DNA of 64,000 bases, taken from positions 372,001 to 436,000 of the forward strand of contig CAKSDZ010000002.1 of the NCBI GenBank assembly GCA_934446365.1, in the 5' to 3' direction. The notes beneath the pieces are model-generated. The model saw only the letters and a list, made by a program, of their open reading frames with translations. It searched no databases and was not told the origin of the DNA. Every line of letters begins with the position of its first letter. Position 1 is the stretch's first letter. A program made the translations under genes and the position numbers. Source of the stretch: an uncultured Eubacteriales bacterium. GTDB lineage: Bacteria; Bacillota; Clostridia; Oscillospirales; CAG-272. Below, in pieces: positions 8,798 through 16,648 of this stretch.

Positions 8798-9766
8798 TTA
8801 TTCATCCTCCGGCTCCTTTTTGGCCGTCATATGCTCCATCAGCCGCTTGTTGAACTCCTCAGCCGTATTATAACCCATCTTTCGCTGACGGTTGTTCATC
8901 GCCGCAATTTCAAGAATGATCGCGAGATTCCGTCCGGGGCGCACGGGAATCGTCGTCGTCGTAATTTTGATGCCGAGAATGTCGGTCGTCTCGCTGTCAA
9001 GCCCCATCCGGTCGTAAACCTTATTCTGATCCCAAGGCTCCAGCTTGATAATCATATCGATTTTTTCGCTTTCCTTGACGGCGCCCATACCGAAAATGCG
9101 GCGCACGTCCACGATGCCGATTCCCCGCAGCTCGACAAAATGGCGGATAATCTCCGGCGCGGTACCGACGAGTGTTTTGGCGGAAACCCGCTTGATCTCC
9201 ACCGCGTCGTCCGCAATCAGTCTGTGTCCGCGTTTGACAAGCTCGATTGCCGTCTCGCTTTTGCCGACGCCGCTTTCTCCGAGAATTAAAATTCCCTCGC
9301 CGTAAACCTCCACAAGCACGCCGTGCCTTGTGATTCTCGGCGCCAAGCTGATATTGAGCGACGCAATCAGTGCCGCCTGAAAGGCGGACGTTTTCTCCTG
9401 CGTGCGTGCCAGTGCGATGCCGTATTTTTTCGCCGCCTCCAAAACCTCATCGAAAATGGAAAGTCCGGTCGTCACGATGATTGCCGGCGGATTATGGACG
9501 GCCAGTTGCTCCATCTTATAGAACCGCTCTTTTTTGGAAAGAGACGCCAGATACTGATGCTCCGCATTGCCGATCAGCTGAATCCGGTTGTGGTCGAAGC
9601 ATTCAAAAAAGCCGGCGAGCGCCAGTCCGGGACGGTTGACGTCCGTGCGCGTGATTTTGACTTTTTTCCCCTCGGGAATATGAATCACTTCCAGCTTGAA
9701 TTCTTCTATGATCGAGGCAAATGGCACGCTGTATTCTGCGCCGTATTCGTCGTTATAGTTTTCCAT
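8798..9766 (-). CDS. hprK: HPr kinase/phosphorylase
   Basis: The 322-residue protein has the Walker A motif GESGVGKS at about residues 163-170 and the HprK signature region LVGTAPEIIRHFVELRGIG downstream. It phosphorylates HPr on Ser46 in response to glycolytic intermediates and reverses this with phosphate, controlling carbon catabolite repression in Firmicutes. I chose ATG 9766 because AAAGGAG lies 6 nt upstream; an ATG at 9814 is in frame but has no such site. It heads the leftward operon with yybS, gdpP and gdpD. Confidence 0.96.
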   Translation of the reverse strand: MENYNDEYGAEYSVPFASIIEEFKLEVIHIPEGKKVKITRTDVNRPGLALAGFFECFDHNRIQLIGNAEHQYLASLSKKERFYKMEQLAVHNPPAIIVTTGLSIFDEVLEAAKKYGIALARTQEKTSAFQAALIASLNISLAPRITRHGVLVEVYGEGILILGESGVGKSETAIELVKRGHRLIADDAVEIKRVSAKTLVGTAPEIIRHFVELRGIGIVDVRRIFGMGAVKESEKIDMIIKLEPWDQNKVYDRMGLDSETTDILGIKITTTTIPVRPGRNLAIILEIAAMNNRQRKMGYNTAEEFNKRLMEHMTAKKEPEDE

Positions 9767-9818
9767 TTTCGGCTCCTTTCCGGATTCTGCTGCCGTTTTG
9801 ATAGAATGATACATGATG

Positions 9819-9847
9819 ATTATAACCTATAACGGGAATTTTTTCAA
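9819..9847 (-). promoter_or_regulatory. Sigma-A promoter of the hprK operon
   Basis: Minus strand: -35 TTGAAA (9842-9847) and -10 TATAAT (9819-9824) with a 17-bp spacer, about 50 nt upstream of the hprK start. Confidence 0.8.
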
Positions 9848-9921
9848 CAAATATTTTTATATTTTCCATAAATAATATATTCAGTAAACACGTTTGCGCC
9901 TCTTTGCGGAAAGGAATCCAT

Positions 9922-10596
9922 ATGGCAGCCATTTTTGTAAGGACAATTTTGATCTATATTCTTCTCATCGGCGCGATGCGTCTGTCGGGAAAAAGGCAGA
10001 TCGGGGAAATCCAGCTCTCGGAGCTTGTTACGACGTTCCTGCTCTCGGAGATCGCATCACACCCTCTGACCAATGCCAATATCCCTTTTTTATATTCGGT
10101 CGTTCCGATTGTCGTCATCATCTGCCTTGAAATCATCATGTCGTTCCTCGCCACCAAAAGCGCCGCCGTGAAAAGCATTCTCGACGGAAAGCCGAGCATT
10201 ATTATCCGAAAAGGCGTGATCAATCAAAAGGAAATGGTCAAAATGCGCCTCAGCATGGATGACCTTCTCTGCGAGCTGAGACTGAAAAACATCGCATCCC
10301 CGGACGAGGTGGAATACGCCATCCTCGAACAGAACGGACAAATATCCGTATTCCCCAAGGACAGCGAAAAGCAGGTGACGCTTTCCGATTTAAACCTGAC
10401 AGGCGACGGCACCGGTCTTTCTCATTCGGTGATCATCGACGGGCACATTTTGGATTACGCCGTAAAAAACGCGGGAAAAAGTCCGGAATGGGTAGAGCAG
10501 CAGCTCAAAAAAAGGCATATTCATGATATCAAAACCGTATTTTTAATGACCGTGGACGACAGCGACACCGTCAAAATCGTGAAAAAGGAGCGTTGA
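9922..10596 (+). CDS. DUF421 (YetF-like) membrane protein
   Basis: The 224-residue protein has three N-terminal hydrophobic segments (to about residue 80), then a conserved cytoplasmic domain with the family stretch LDGKPSIIIRKGVIN and a C-terminal mixed domain. This is the DUF421/YetF organisation; the biochemical function is unknown. ATG 9922 with GGAAAGGAA upstream is preferred to a TTG at 9904. The DUF4363 gene follows after 3 bp, a pairing that is common in spore-forming Firmicutes. Confidence 0.85.
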   Translation: MAAIFVRTILIYILLIGAMRLSGKRQIGEIQLSELVTTFLLSEIASHPLTNANIPFLYSVVPIVVIICLEIIMSFLATKSAAVKSILDGKPSIIIRKGVINQKEMVKMRLSMDDLLCELRLKNIASPDEVEYAILEQNGQISVFPKDSEKQVTLSDLNLTGDGTGLSHSVIIDGHILDYAVKNAGKSPEWVEQQLKKRHIHDIKTVFLMTVDDSDTVKIVKKER

Positions 10597-10599
10597 AAT

Positions 10600-10986
10600 A
10601 TGAAAACCTTTATTGCCTCTCTTCTTCTGATCAGCGCTGTCCTTACTTTTGTCATTTGCAATTCATGTTATATCGGCGGAAAGATAGACGCGCTGCTTGA
10701 AATTGCCGAAACGCTCCCGGCGGACGCCGATGCGTTTGAAGCCGGCAAGGATACCTTAGAAGAGGACATGGAACGCCTGTGGCAGATGTGGGATGAAAGC
10801 TTCAATCGAATCGCTTTCACCGCCGGCTACGACAACATCAATCGTGCGGATGATGCAATCCTATTGATGTATATCAGCTACCGGGACGGAGACGGCGATG
10901 ATTTCGCTGTGGCAAGGATGACCTTCTGCGACGGACTGAAACGGCTGAAAATGCTGGAAAGCTTTACGCTCGACGGCATCTTCTGA
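10600..10986 (+). CDS. DUF4363 family protein
   Basis: A single N-terminal membrane anchor (residues 3-22) is followed by a helical extracytoplasmic domain of about 100 residues with acidic heptad-like stretches. The 128-residue length and the position 3 bp behind a DUF421 gene match the DUF4363 family, usually partnered with DUF421. Function is unknown. A bidirectional terminator follows. Confidence 0.75.
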   Translation: MKTFIASLLLISAVLTFVICNSCYIGGKIDALLEIAETLPADADAFEAGKDTLEEDMERLWQMWDESFNRIAFTAGYDNINRADDAILLMYISYRDGDGDDFAVARMTFCDGLKRLKMLESFTLDGIF

Positions 10987-11007
10987 GCCTTTCGCAATCA
11001 AAGATCC

Positions 11008-11044
11008 AACAGAAAAGGGACGGCAGTACCGTCCCTTTTCTGTT
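11008..11044. terminator. Bidirectional terminator between convergent genes
   Basis: A 16-bp perfect stem (AACAGAAAAGGGACGG paired with its complement at 11029-11044) with loop CAGTA. A- and T-runs flank both sides. The minus-strand stop codon 11043-11045 lies at its edge. Confidence 0.9.
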
Positions 11045-12914
11045 ACTGATTCTCTTCTTCTTTTTTCGCGGCTTCCCTCACGGAGGACAAATACTGAACA
11101 TAGTTTTTCAGCTCCGTCTTAGTGAAGATCTGCGCACCCCAATAATTCGTCGAAACCTTGGAAAGCTCGCTCGACACCACATAGGCGTTCGCATTGAAAA
11201 GCAGCGGCACCACCACAGCGTCACTCAGCAAAAGCGCTTCGGCCTCATGGAGAATCTCCGCCCGCTTTTTGGCATCCGTTTCGGCAAAAGCGGAGGCAAT
11301 GAGCGCATCATATTCCGCATTGTAATATCCGCTCACATGCGCAACGCTTTCATAATACATCGTCTCCCCACGGGATGCGTCGAAATCCCTGTCGGCGGAG
11401 GTCACAAGCTTTACATGTCCGTTGTATTCCTTTGTGAAAGCAGTCAGGTTATAAATCGGATAAACGGAAAGCATCTGATAATCAAGTCCGATGACATCGT
11501 AATCTCCCGCCGCATAAAGCTCTTCATAAGTGGAAGAGGCCACAGCGTTCACCACGACGTGGAAGCCGAGCTGCTCCCACACGGTTTTCGTATACTGCGC
11601 GACCGCTTTCTCCTTGCTCATATAGCCCATCTGCTGAGATTGATAGCTGTCGTTCATCTCATCCATGCGGACGAGAATATAAATATCGTCATAATCCTCA
11701 GGCCAAATATCGTTGTCGGCCAAAAGCTGCTTCGCCCCTTCGACATCACCGGCAGCACTGATGATTTCTCCGCCCGACTTACGGAAAGAGGTGCCCTTTT
11801 TCGTATTGAATACTTGATCGTTCAGAAGTCCCGTTGCCGCCTCCGTGCCGCATCCGACAAGCTCGGCGATATAATTCCGGTCAAGCGCCATGGAAAGCGC
11901 CTCTCTCACGGCGGCATTTTGGAAAAGCTTGGCGTTATCGCGGGAATTCAGGTTAAAGTAGTAAACAAAGGTAGATGCCTCCGCCTCCGTTTTGACGGAT
12001 TTTCCGTATGCTGCGGCCGTAGACGCCGTAAGTCCTGTGATATAGAAAAGCTCCTTATTGTTATACATCGTCAAAACATCCGTCTCCGCAGAGGAATAAA
12101 CGAGCGTTTTGTCAAGCGGAACATCATAACGGATGGTGATCCTGTAAGGTGTCACGTATTTATCGATCGCCTCGGTCTTCACTTCCTGCGACAGATAATA
12201 ATATGAGGAGCGTTCAAGCACAACCTGTTCCGTAGGATCGCTCGAGAATTTTTTTACACGGAACGGCCCGTTGGTGGAAAGGTCGGTCGCGCTCTTCGAC
12301 CACGAATCCGGATAGGACGCCACCTTGTTTTCACGAAGCGGCACCAAAGCCGGGCTGGCGGTATTATAAAGGAACTCGTTGATATCGGTGCCTTCCTCAA
12401 ATTCAATGATAAATTTGGATTTCGATACGGAATACAGCTCAATGTCGTCGATGGAGATCAGTCCCATCTTGGCATCCTTTGCGCCCTTAATGCAGTACAG
12501 CATCGAGGCCGCCGGAGAATCAAAAGACGGGTCGAGAATCCGCTTCCATGCATATATCACGTCGTTCGCCTGAACCACGGAACCGTCGCTCCAATAGGTG
12601 TCCTTGATGGTGACTTCAAGTCTTTGAGCGCCGGTCTTGGGGTTCTCCGTGATTTCCCATTTCTTGGCGAGCGCCTTTTGGAGCTTGCCATTCTCATCGA
12701 TCTTCGTAAGTCCCTCAAAAATCAGGCTCAGAATCTTGACCGCGTTCTCATCCGTATAGGCGACGGCCGGATCGAGATCCATAACCTTGGTCCCCATATA
12801 CATTTCAATTTCTGCGCCCCTCTGTGCCGGATCGTCTTTGGATATCTTTGTACATCCGGCTGCCGACACCACACAAATGGCCAGCATAAGGACGAGTGCC
12901 AATACTCTTTTCAT
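11043..12914 (-). CDS. Oligopeptide ABC transporter substrate-binding lipoprotein
   Basis: The 623-residue precursor has a signal peptide with lipobox VSAAGC, giving a lipid-anchored protein from residue 22. It then has the family-5 solute-binding fold (OppA/DppE type), seen in the VYAWKRILDPSF region and the repeated YW and GPF motifs. It should bind oligopeptides outside the cell. ATG 12914 is chosen because the signal peptide starts there and AGGAG lies immediately upstream. No opp permease or ATPase genes adjoin it, so it is an orphan binding protein here, using a transporter encoded elsewhere. Confidence 0.9.
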   Translation of the reverse strand: MKRVLALVLMLAICVVSAAGCTKISKDDPAQRGAEIEMYMGTKVMDLDPAVAYTDENAVKILSLIFEGLTKIDENGKLQKALAKKWEITENPKTGAQRLEVTIKDTYWSDGSVVQANDVIYAWKRILDPSFDSPAASMLYCIKGAKDAKMGLISIDDIELYSVSKSKFIIEFEEGTDINEFLYNTASPALVPLRENKVASYPDSWSKSATDLSTNGPFRVKKFSSDPTEQVVLERSSYYYLSQEVKTEAIDKYVTPYRITIRYDVPLDKTLVYSSAETDVLTMYNNKELFYITGLTASTAAAYGKSVKTEAEASTFVYYFNLNSRDNAKLFQNAAVREALSMALDRNYIAELVGCGTEAATGLLNDQVFNTKKGTSFRKSGGEIISAAGDVEGAKQLLADNDIWPEDYDDIYILVRMDEMNDSYQSQQMGYMSKEKAVAQYTKTVWEQLGFHVVVNAVASSTYEELYAAGDYDVIGLDYQMLSVYPIYNLTAFTKEYNGHVKLVTSADRDFDASRGETMYYESVAHVSGYYNAEYDALIASAFAETDAKKRAEILHEAEALLLSDAVVVPLLFNANAYVVSSELSKVSTNYWGAQIFTKTELKNYVQYLSSVREAAKKEEENQ

Positions 12915-12990
12915 TCTCCTATGTTCCTCCGATAAATATTTTATCAAAACTGCGAAGCAAAAATCCATATAAAATCAGATGATAGAATAT

Positions 12991-13020
12991 ATTATACCAC
13001 CGGTATGCTCCATAAATCAA
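12991..13020 (-). promoter_or_regulatory. Promoter of the peptide-binding protein gene
   Basis: Minus strand: -35 TTGATT (13015-13020) and -10 TATAAT (12991-12996), spacer 18 bp. Confidence 0.65.
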
Positions 13021-13111
13021 ATCTTACTTTTGTTAATCAAGAAGATTCTGCTTATTCTACAATTTTTTCGTTTTTTTTTGTACAAATTACACAAGCCGTT
13101 CCGCCAATTTC

Positions 13112-14116
13112 TCATTTGACGGCTTTTTCGGCATACTCTTTCATCAGGCGCACGTAAATATGATAATTTTCAAGGGAAACACTCGGCGGCGTCTGATGGT
13201 CGCAGGACGGGACAAAGCCTCCCGAGCGCATCGCGGGAAGCAGTCTTTCAAATTCCGCGCGCATCGCCTCCTCGCCCCGCGGCATCGTCATTTTGTCAAA
13301 GCCGCCGATGAAAAGGAACTCGGGATACAGCTCGCGCAGACGGTTGATATCGACGCCCGCCTGCCTTTCCAGCGGAAGCACGCCGTCGATTCCGGCGCGC
13401 ATGAGCCACGGAATCATCATGGAAACGTCCCCGTCGGTATCGATAATGACCTTGGTGCCGTATTTTTTGATCTCGGGAATGATGCGCCGATAATACGGAA
13501 GCAGAAATTCATCGAACAGCTCCTCGGAGAGCATCGGTCCGTTGTTATAGCTCATATCCTCGGAAATCACCATAAACTCCGGACTGCATATCGAGTAAAT
13601 CACCGGCAGCTGACTGATGATATAGTCCGCGAGGTCGGAGCAGATCCGATGATACAGCTCCGGCTCGTCGTAGAAAGAATAGAGGTGATTCTCAATGCCG
13701 AGCAAGACACGCGGGAACCAGAAGAATCCGTCATAGGAATACCACAAAACGGCGTCGCCGCGGTCGTGCTCCTCTTTCAAATCTTTCAGGATGCCGACCT
13801 TGTTCTGCCAATTTTTGTGAGTTTCATTTGGATAAAGATATTTTTTAAAGGCGTCGTAATCCTCCGAGGTATAGATCAGCGGCGCGCCGTGAGAGGCAGG
13901 GCGCGGGCAGTCCGGCGTTTCAAGCGGCATCCAAATGCGGCGGATGAAATCAAGGCCGAGATGCGTTTGGATTCTGTCCCACGGAATTTCGCGGGACAGC
14001 CCTTCGTCATACCAACGGTTCAGCGTATCGCCCCACCAGCCGGCCCATTCCATGACGGGAAGTCGGTCCGGTTTTTCAAAATTCATGACGGCATTGAAGC
14101 GTTCAACATTTTTCAT
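13112..14116 (-). CDS. Uroporphyrinogen decarboxylase-like protein
   Basis: The 334-residue protein resembles the URO-D/MtaA superfamily (TIM barrel), with the late GGFDK and SCDHQTPPSVS segments typical of the many clostridial paralogues. True HemE catalyses coproporphyrinogen formation; these paralogues lack the haem context and are thought to act in methyl transfer or unknown demethylation reactions. No corrinoid protein or methyltransferase partner is adjacent, so its substrate cannot be named. ATG 14116 is preferred over 14179 because the family homology starts there and AAAGG lies upstream. Confidence 0.75.
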   Translation of the reverse strand: MKNVERFNAVMNFEKPDRLPVMEWAGWWGDTLNRWYDEGLSREIPWDRIQTHLGLDFIRRIWMPLETPDCPRPASHGAPLIYTSEDYDAFKKYLYPNETHKNWQNKVGILKDLKEEHDRGDAVLWYSYDGFFWFPRVLLGIENHLYSFYDEPELYHRICSDLADYIISQLPVIYSICSPEFMVISEDMSYNNGPMLSEELFDEFLLPYYRRIIPEIKKYGTKVIIDTDGDVSMMIPWLMRAGIDGVLPLERQAGVDINRLRELYPEFLFIGGFDKMTMPRGEEAMRAEFERLLPAMRSGGFVPSCDHQTPPSVSLENYHIYVRLMKEYAEKAVK

Positions 14117-14201
14117 ATACAAATCGCCTTTCTTCCTGTTGCATTCCGATACGGGAAAGCCCGATTCGGTTTTCGGCATACGTCTTCAATTTACAGAATC
14201 A

Positions 14202-14230
14202 ATTATACCACGCAAGCTTTCAAAAATCAA
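14202..14230 (-). promoter_or_regulatory. Promoter of the URO-D-like gene
   Basis: Minus strand: -35 TTGATT (14225-14230), -10 TATAAT (14202-14207), spacer 17 bp. Confidence 0.75.
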
Positions 14231-14322
14231 GAAAACCCACACATAAACTATGACTTTTTTGTAAAGACTTTCGATGGTGTCTTTCCCAAAGGAAGAGAAA
14301 TCAAAAATATTTCAAAAATCTC

Positions 14323-14351
14323 TTGCTTTTTCGGAAGATAAGTCTTATAAT
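14323..14351 (+). promoter_or_regulatory. Promoter of the serS T-box leader
   Basis: Plus strand: -35 TTGCTT (14323-14328), -10 TATAAT (14346-14351), spacer 17 bp. Transcription would start near 14358, leaving a leader of about 265 nt. Confidence 0.75.
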
Positions 14352-14379
14352 AAATTATAATATTTTATTTGTTTTATTT

Positions 14380-14580
14380 GCGAGGATGGAAAACAATCCA
14401 AATGCTGCGCGAAAAGAGAGACGGCGGTCGGTGCAAGCCGTAGGTGCGATTTGGGTCTGTCCGCTTCCGGAGCATGCGGAGAAATCCGCGGGACGGTATC
14501 CCTTATCATACCGTTGAGCGGTCGTGCCCCATGGCACGGCAATTTGGGTGGCAACACGGAGTCTTTTCGTCCCATTTTTG
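14380..14580 (+). promoter_or_regulatory. T-box riboswitch controlling serS
   Basis: Stem I can be drawn: CCAAAT (about 14398-14403) pairs with ATTTGG (about 14449-14454). The distal arm ACGGC/GCCGT encloses the GGTGCAAGCC-type terminal loop. Serine codons TCT and TCC, each followed by G, lie on the 3' side of stem I, as expected for a Ser specifier. The T-box is TGGGTGGCAACACGG (14545-14559). Its TGGC bulge can pair with the GCCA end of tRNA-Ser (discriminator G). The competing terminator pairs GGG and ACGGA of the T-box region with TTCGT and CCC (14547-14573), followed by ATTTTTG. Uncharged tRNA-Ser should permit read-through into serS. Confidence 0.88.
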
Positions 14581-14622
14581 AGGGAGGAGAAGGCTTTTTA
14601 TTTTTTACGGAGGAGAAGCAAC

Positions 14623-15912
14623 ATGTTGGATTTAAAATTTCTCAGAGAAAATCCCGAAATCGTAAAACAGAATATCCGAAACAAATTTCAGGACGCCAAG
14701 CTGCCTCTTGTCGACGAAGTCATCGCCCTCGATGAGGAAAACCGCAAGGCAAAAGGCGAGGCGGATGCTCTGCGCGCAAACCGAAACAAGGTCTCCAAGC
14801 TGATCGGCGCTTACATGGCGCAGGGCAAAAAAGCCGAGGCCGAGGAAGCCAAAAAGCAGGTGACGGAAAATTCCGAGGCGCTTGCCGCGCTGGAAGCCAA
14901 GGAAGCGGAGCTGGACGAAAAAATCACAAAAATCATGATGACCATCCCGAACATCATCGATCCCTCCGTCCCGATCGGGAAGGACGACAGCGAAAACGTC
15001 GAGGTGCAGCGGTTCGGTGAGCCGGTTGTTCCGGATTTTGAAATTCCCTACCACAGCGATATCATGGAGCGGTTCGACGGGCTTGACCTCGATTCCGCGC
15101 GCCGCGTCGCCGGAAACGGCTTTTATTACCTCATGGGCGATATCGCAAGACTCCATTCCGCCGTCATCACTTACGCGCGCGATTTCATGATCGACCGCGG
15201 CTTCACCTACTGCGTGCCGCCGTTCATGATTCGCTCGAACGTCGTGACCGGCGTTATGAGCTTTGCCGAAATGGACGCTATGATGTATAAAATCGAAGGG
15301 GAGGACCTCTATCTCATCGGCACGAGCGAGCATTCCATGATCGGCAAGTTCATCGACCAGATCCTCGATGAAAAGAGCCTGCCCTATACGCTGACCAGCT
15401 ATTCGCCGTGCTTCCGCAAGGAAAAAGGCGCGCACGGCATCGAGGAGCGCGGCGTCTACCGCATCCATCAGTTTGAAAAGCAGGAAATGATCGTCGTATG
15501 CCGTCCCGAGGACAGCAAAATGTGGTTCGACAAGCTTTGGCAGAACACGGTCGACCTGTTCCGTTCCATGGATATTCCGGTGCGCACGCTCGAATGCTGC
15601 TCCGGAGACCTCGCCGACCTCAAGGTCAAATCGGTCGACGTCGAAGCATGGTCGCCGCGTCAGAAAAAATATTTCGAGGTGGGAAGCTGCTCGAACCTCG
15701 GCGACGCACAGGCAAGACGCTTAAAAATCCGCGTAAACGGCGCAGACGGCAAAAAATATCTCGCGCATACGCTCAACAACACGGTCGTCGCCCCGCCGAG
15801 AATGCTCATCGCTTTCCTTGAAAACAATTTGAATGCCGACGGCTCGGTGAACGTGCCCGCCGCGCTCCGTCCGTATATGGGCGGGAAAGAAAAGCTGATT
15901 CCGAAAAAATAA
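14623..15912 (+). CDS. serS: Seryl-tRNA synthetase
   Basis: The 429-residue class II synthetase has an N-terminal coiled-coil tRNA-binding arm (about residues 30-105). Motif 2 (CFRKEKGAHG about residues 264-273, then RIHQFEKQEM) and motif 3 (HTLNNTVVAPPRML) are in order. It charges tRNA-Ser with serine. Motifs 2 and 3 differ from the usual bacterial forms (CFRSEAGSAG and LNGSGLAVGRT), so this is a divergent SerRS. Overall length, leader specificity and TSEHSM region support the call. ATG 14623 follows GGAGG; an upstream in-frame ATG lies inside the T-box. Repeat copy A follows the stop directly. Confidence 0.93.
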   Translation: MLDLKFLRENPEIVKQNIRNKFQDAKLPLVDEVIALDEENRKAKGEADALRANRNKVSKLIGAYMAQGKKAEAEEAKKQVTENSEALAALEAKEAELDEKITKIMMTIPNIIDPSVPIGKDDSENVEVQRFGEPVVPDFEIPYHSDIMERFDGLDLDSARRVAGNGFYYLMGDIARLHSAVITYARDFMIDRGFTYCVPPFMIRSNVVTGVMSFAEMDAMMYKIEGEDLYLIGTSEHSMIGKFIDQILDEKSLPYTLTSYSPCFRKEKGAHGIEERGVYRIHQFEKQEMIVVCRPEDSKMWFDKLWQNTVDLFRSMDIPVRTLECCSGDLADLKVKSVDVEAWSPRQKKYFEVGSCSNLGDAQARRLKIRVNGADGKKYLAHTLNNTVVAPPRMLIAFLENNLNADGSVNVPAALRPYMGGKEKLIPKK

Positions 15913-15918
15913 AAAAAT

Positions 15919-16200
15919 GTTCTTTTCCCCGTCGGACAAGAAAAGAACGAAAAGAAACCGCGAACGTTCCGTTCAATCGTTTGTGCGAGCCGAGAGCGCA
16001 TTCCGACAGCTTTGCGCCCGCAGGCGCGGGCTTCCCAGTGGCACAGAGTTTTCGCACGGCGAATGACGGAGAGCGCACGTAGGTGCGCGGTTCCGTCTGT
16101 TGGGAGCCGTGGGTATACGCTTTCCCAGCAGAAGCATGGGAGTTTGAAGCGGTAGCCTCAATGAGTCTTTTGGTGCTTTTCTCCTCAGTGAGAAAAGCAC
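15919..16200 (+). repeat. Mosaic hairpin repeat, copy A unit 1
   Basis: The unit opens with hairpin GTTCTTTTC...GAAAAGAAC (15919-15948) plus GAAAAGAA. It closes with TCTTTT plus hairpin GTGCTTTTCTC...GAGAAAAGCAC (16173-16200). The two ends are inverted copies of each other in design. The interior carries short GC-rich stem-loops, among them GCGCCCGCAGGCGCGGGC and GCGCACGTAGGTGCGC. The same modules recur near 28.1-28.8 and 45.0-45.5 kb. Confidence 0.85.
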
Positions 16201-16208
16201 ATTTTTTT

Positions 16209-16225
16209 CTCCTTTGGCAAAGGAG
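16209..16225 (+). repeat. Linker hairpin of copy A
   Basis: CTCCTTT GGC AAAGGAG is a perfect 7-bp hairpin joining units 1 and 2. The same module links or flanks units in copies B and C. Confidence 0.75.
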
Positions 16226-16232
16226 AGAACGC

Positions 16233-16607
16233 ATGCTTTTCTTTACAGAAAGAAAAGCATCAAAAGAACTGCAAGCCTCCGGCTTGACCGTTTGTGCGGC
16301 CGACAGCGGTTCGGTGGCGGCTATGAAAGACGGCATCCACGCTCGCGAAGCTCGCGTGATCCGTCAATCGCCGCCCCTATTTTGAATATCGTGCCGGAGG
16401 GCGCTCACGCGGCGCGCGCCTTGTGCCCGTAGGCGCGGGCTTTCCAGTGGCACAGAGCCTTCGCACGGCGAATGTTGGCTTGCCGAGCGAAGCGAGAGCA
16501 AACAACTGTTGGGAGCCGTGTGTATGCGCTCCCCGGCAGATGGATGAGAGTCCGAGACACCGTCTCGGTGAGTCTTTTGGTGCTTTTCTCCTCAGTGAGA
16601 AAAGCAC
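16233..16607 (+). repeat. Mosaic hairpin repeat, copy A unit 2
   Basis: It opens with a 12-bp hairpin ATGCTTTTCTTT...GAAAGAAAAGCAT (16233-16260) and closes with GTGCTTTTCTC...GAGAAAAGCAC (16580-16607). The interior includes CAAGCC TCC GGCTTG, CACGCTCGCGAAGCTCGCGTG, GAGAC ACC GTCTC and other stems. It is longer than unit 1 by a segment (about 16300-16390) that is also present in unit 2 of copy B. Confidence 0.85.
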
Positions 16608-16623
16608 ATATTCTTTATAAAGA

Positions 16624-16647
16624 AAAAAGGCGGATACCCGCCTTTTT
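16624..16647. terminator. Bidirectional terminator between copy A and the oligopeptidase gene
   Basis: AAAAAGGCGG (16624-16633), loop ATAC, CCGCCTTTTT (16638-16647). It ends the leftward oligopeptidase transcript and faces serS. Confidence 0.85.
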
Positions 16648-16648
16648 C

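Noticed and set aside
15806..16336. Long open frames within the hairpin repeats (also 27993-28805, 28155-28694, 45228-45578) that give similar peptides in copies A and B
   Set aside because: The similarity follows from repeated DNA. Copies differ by insertions not divisible by three, frames are open on both strands, and no start has a good ribosome-binding site.
15919..16607. Copy A as a CRISPR array or tandem satellite
   Set aside because: The units are few, long and mosaic, with no regular short repeat and spacer and no cas genes in the window.
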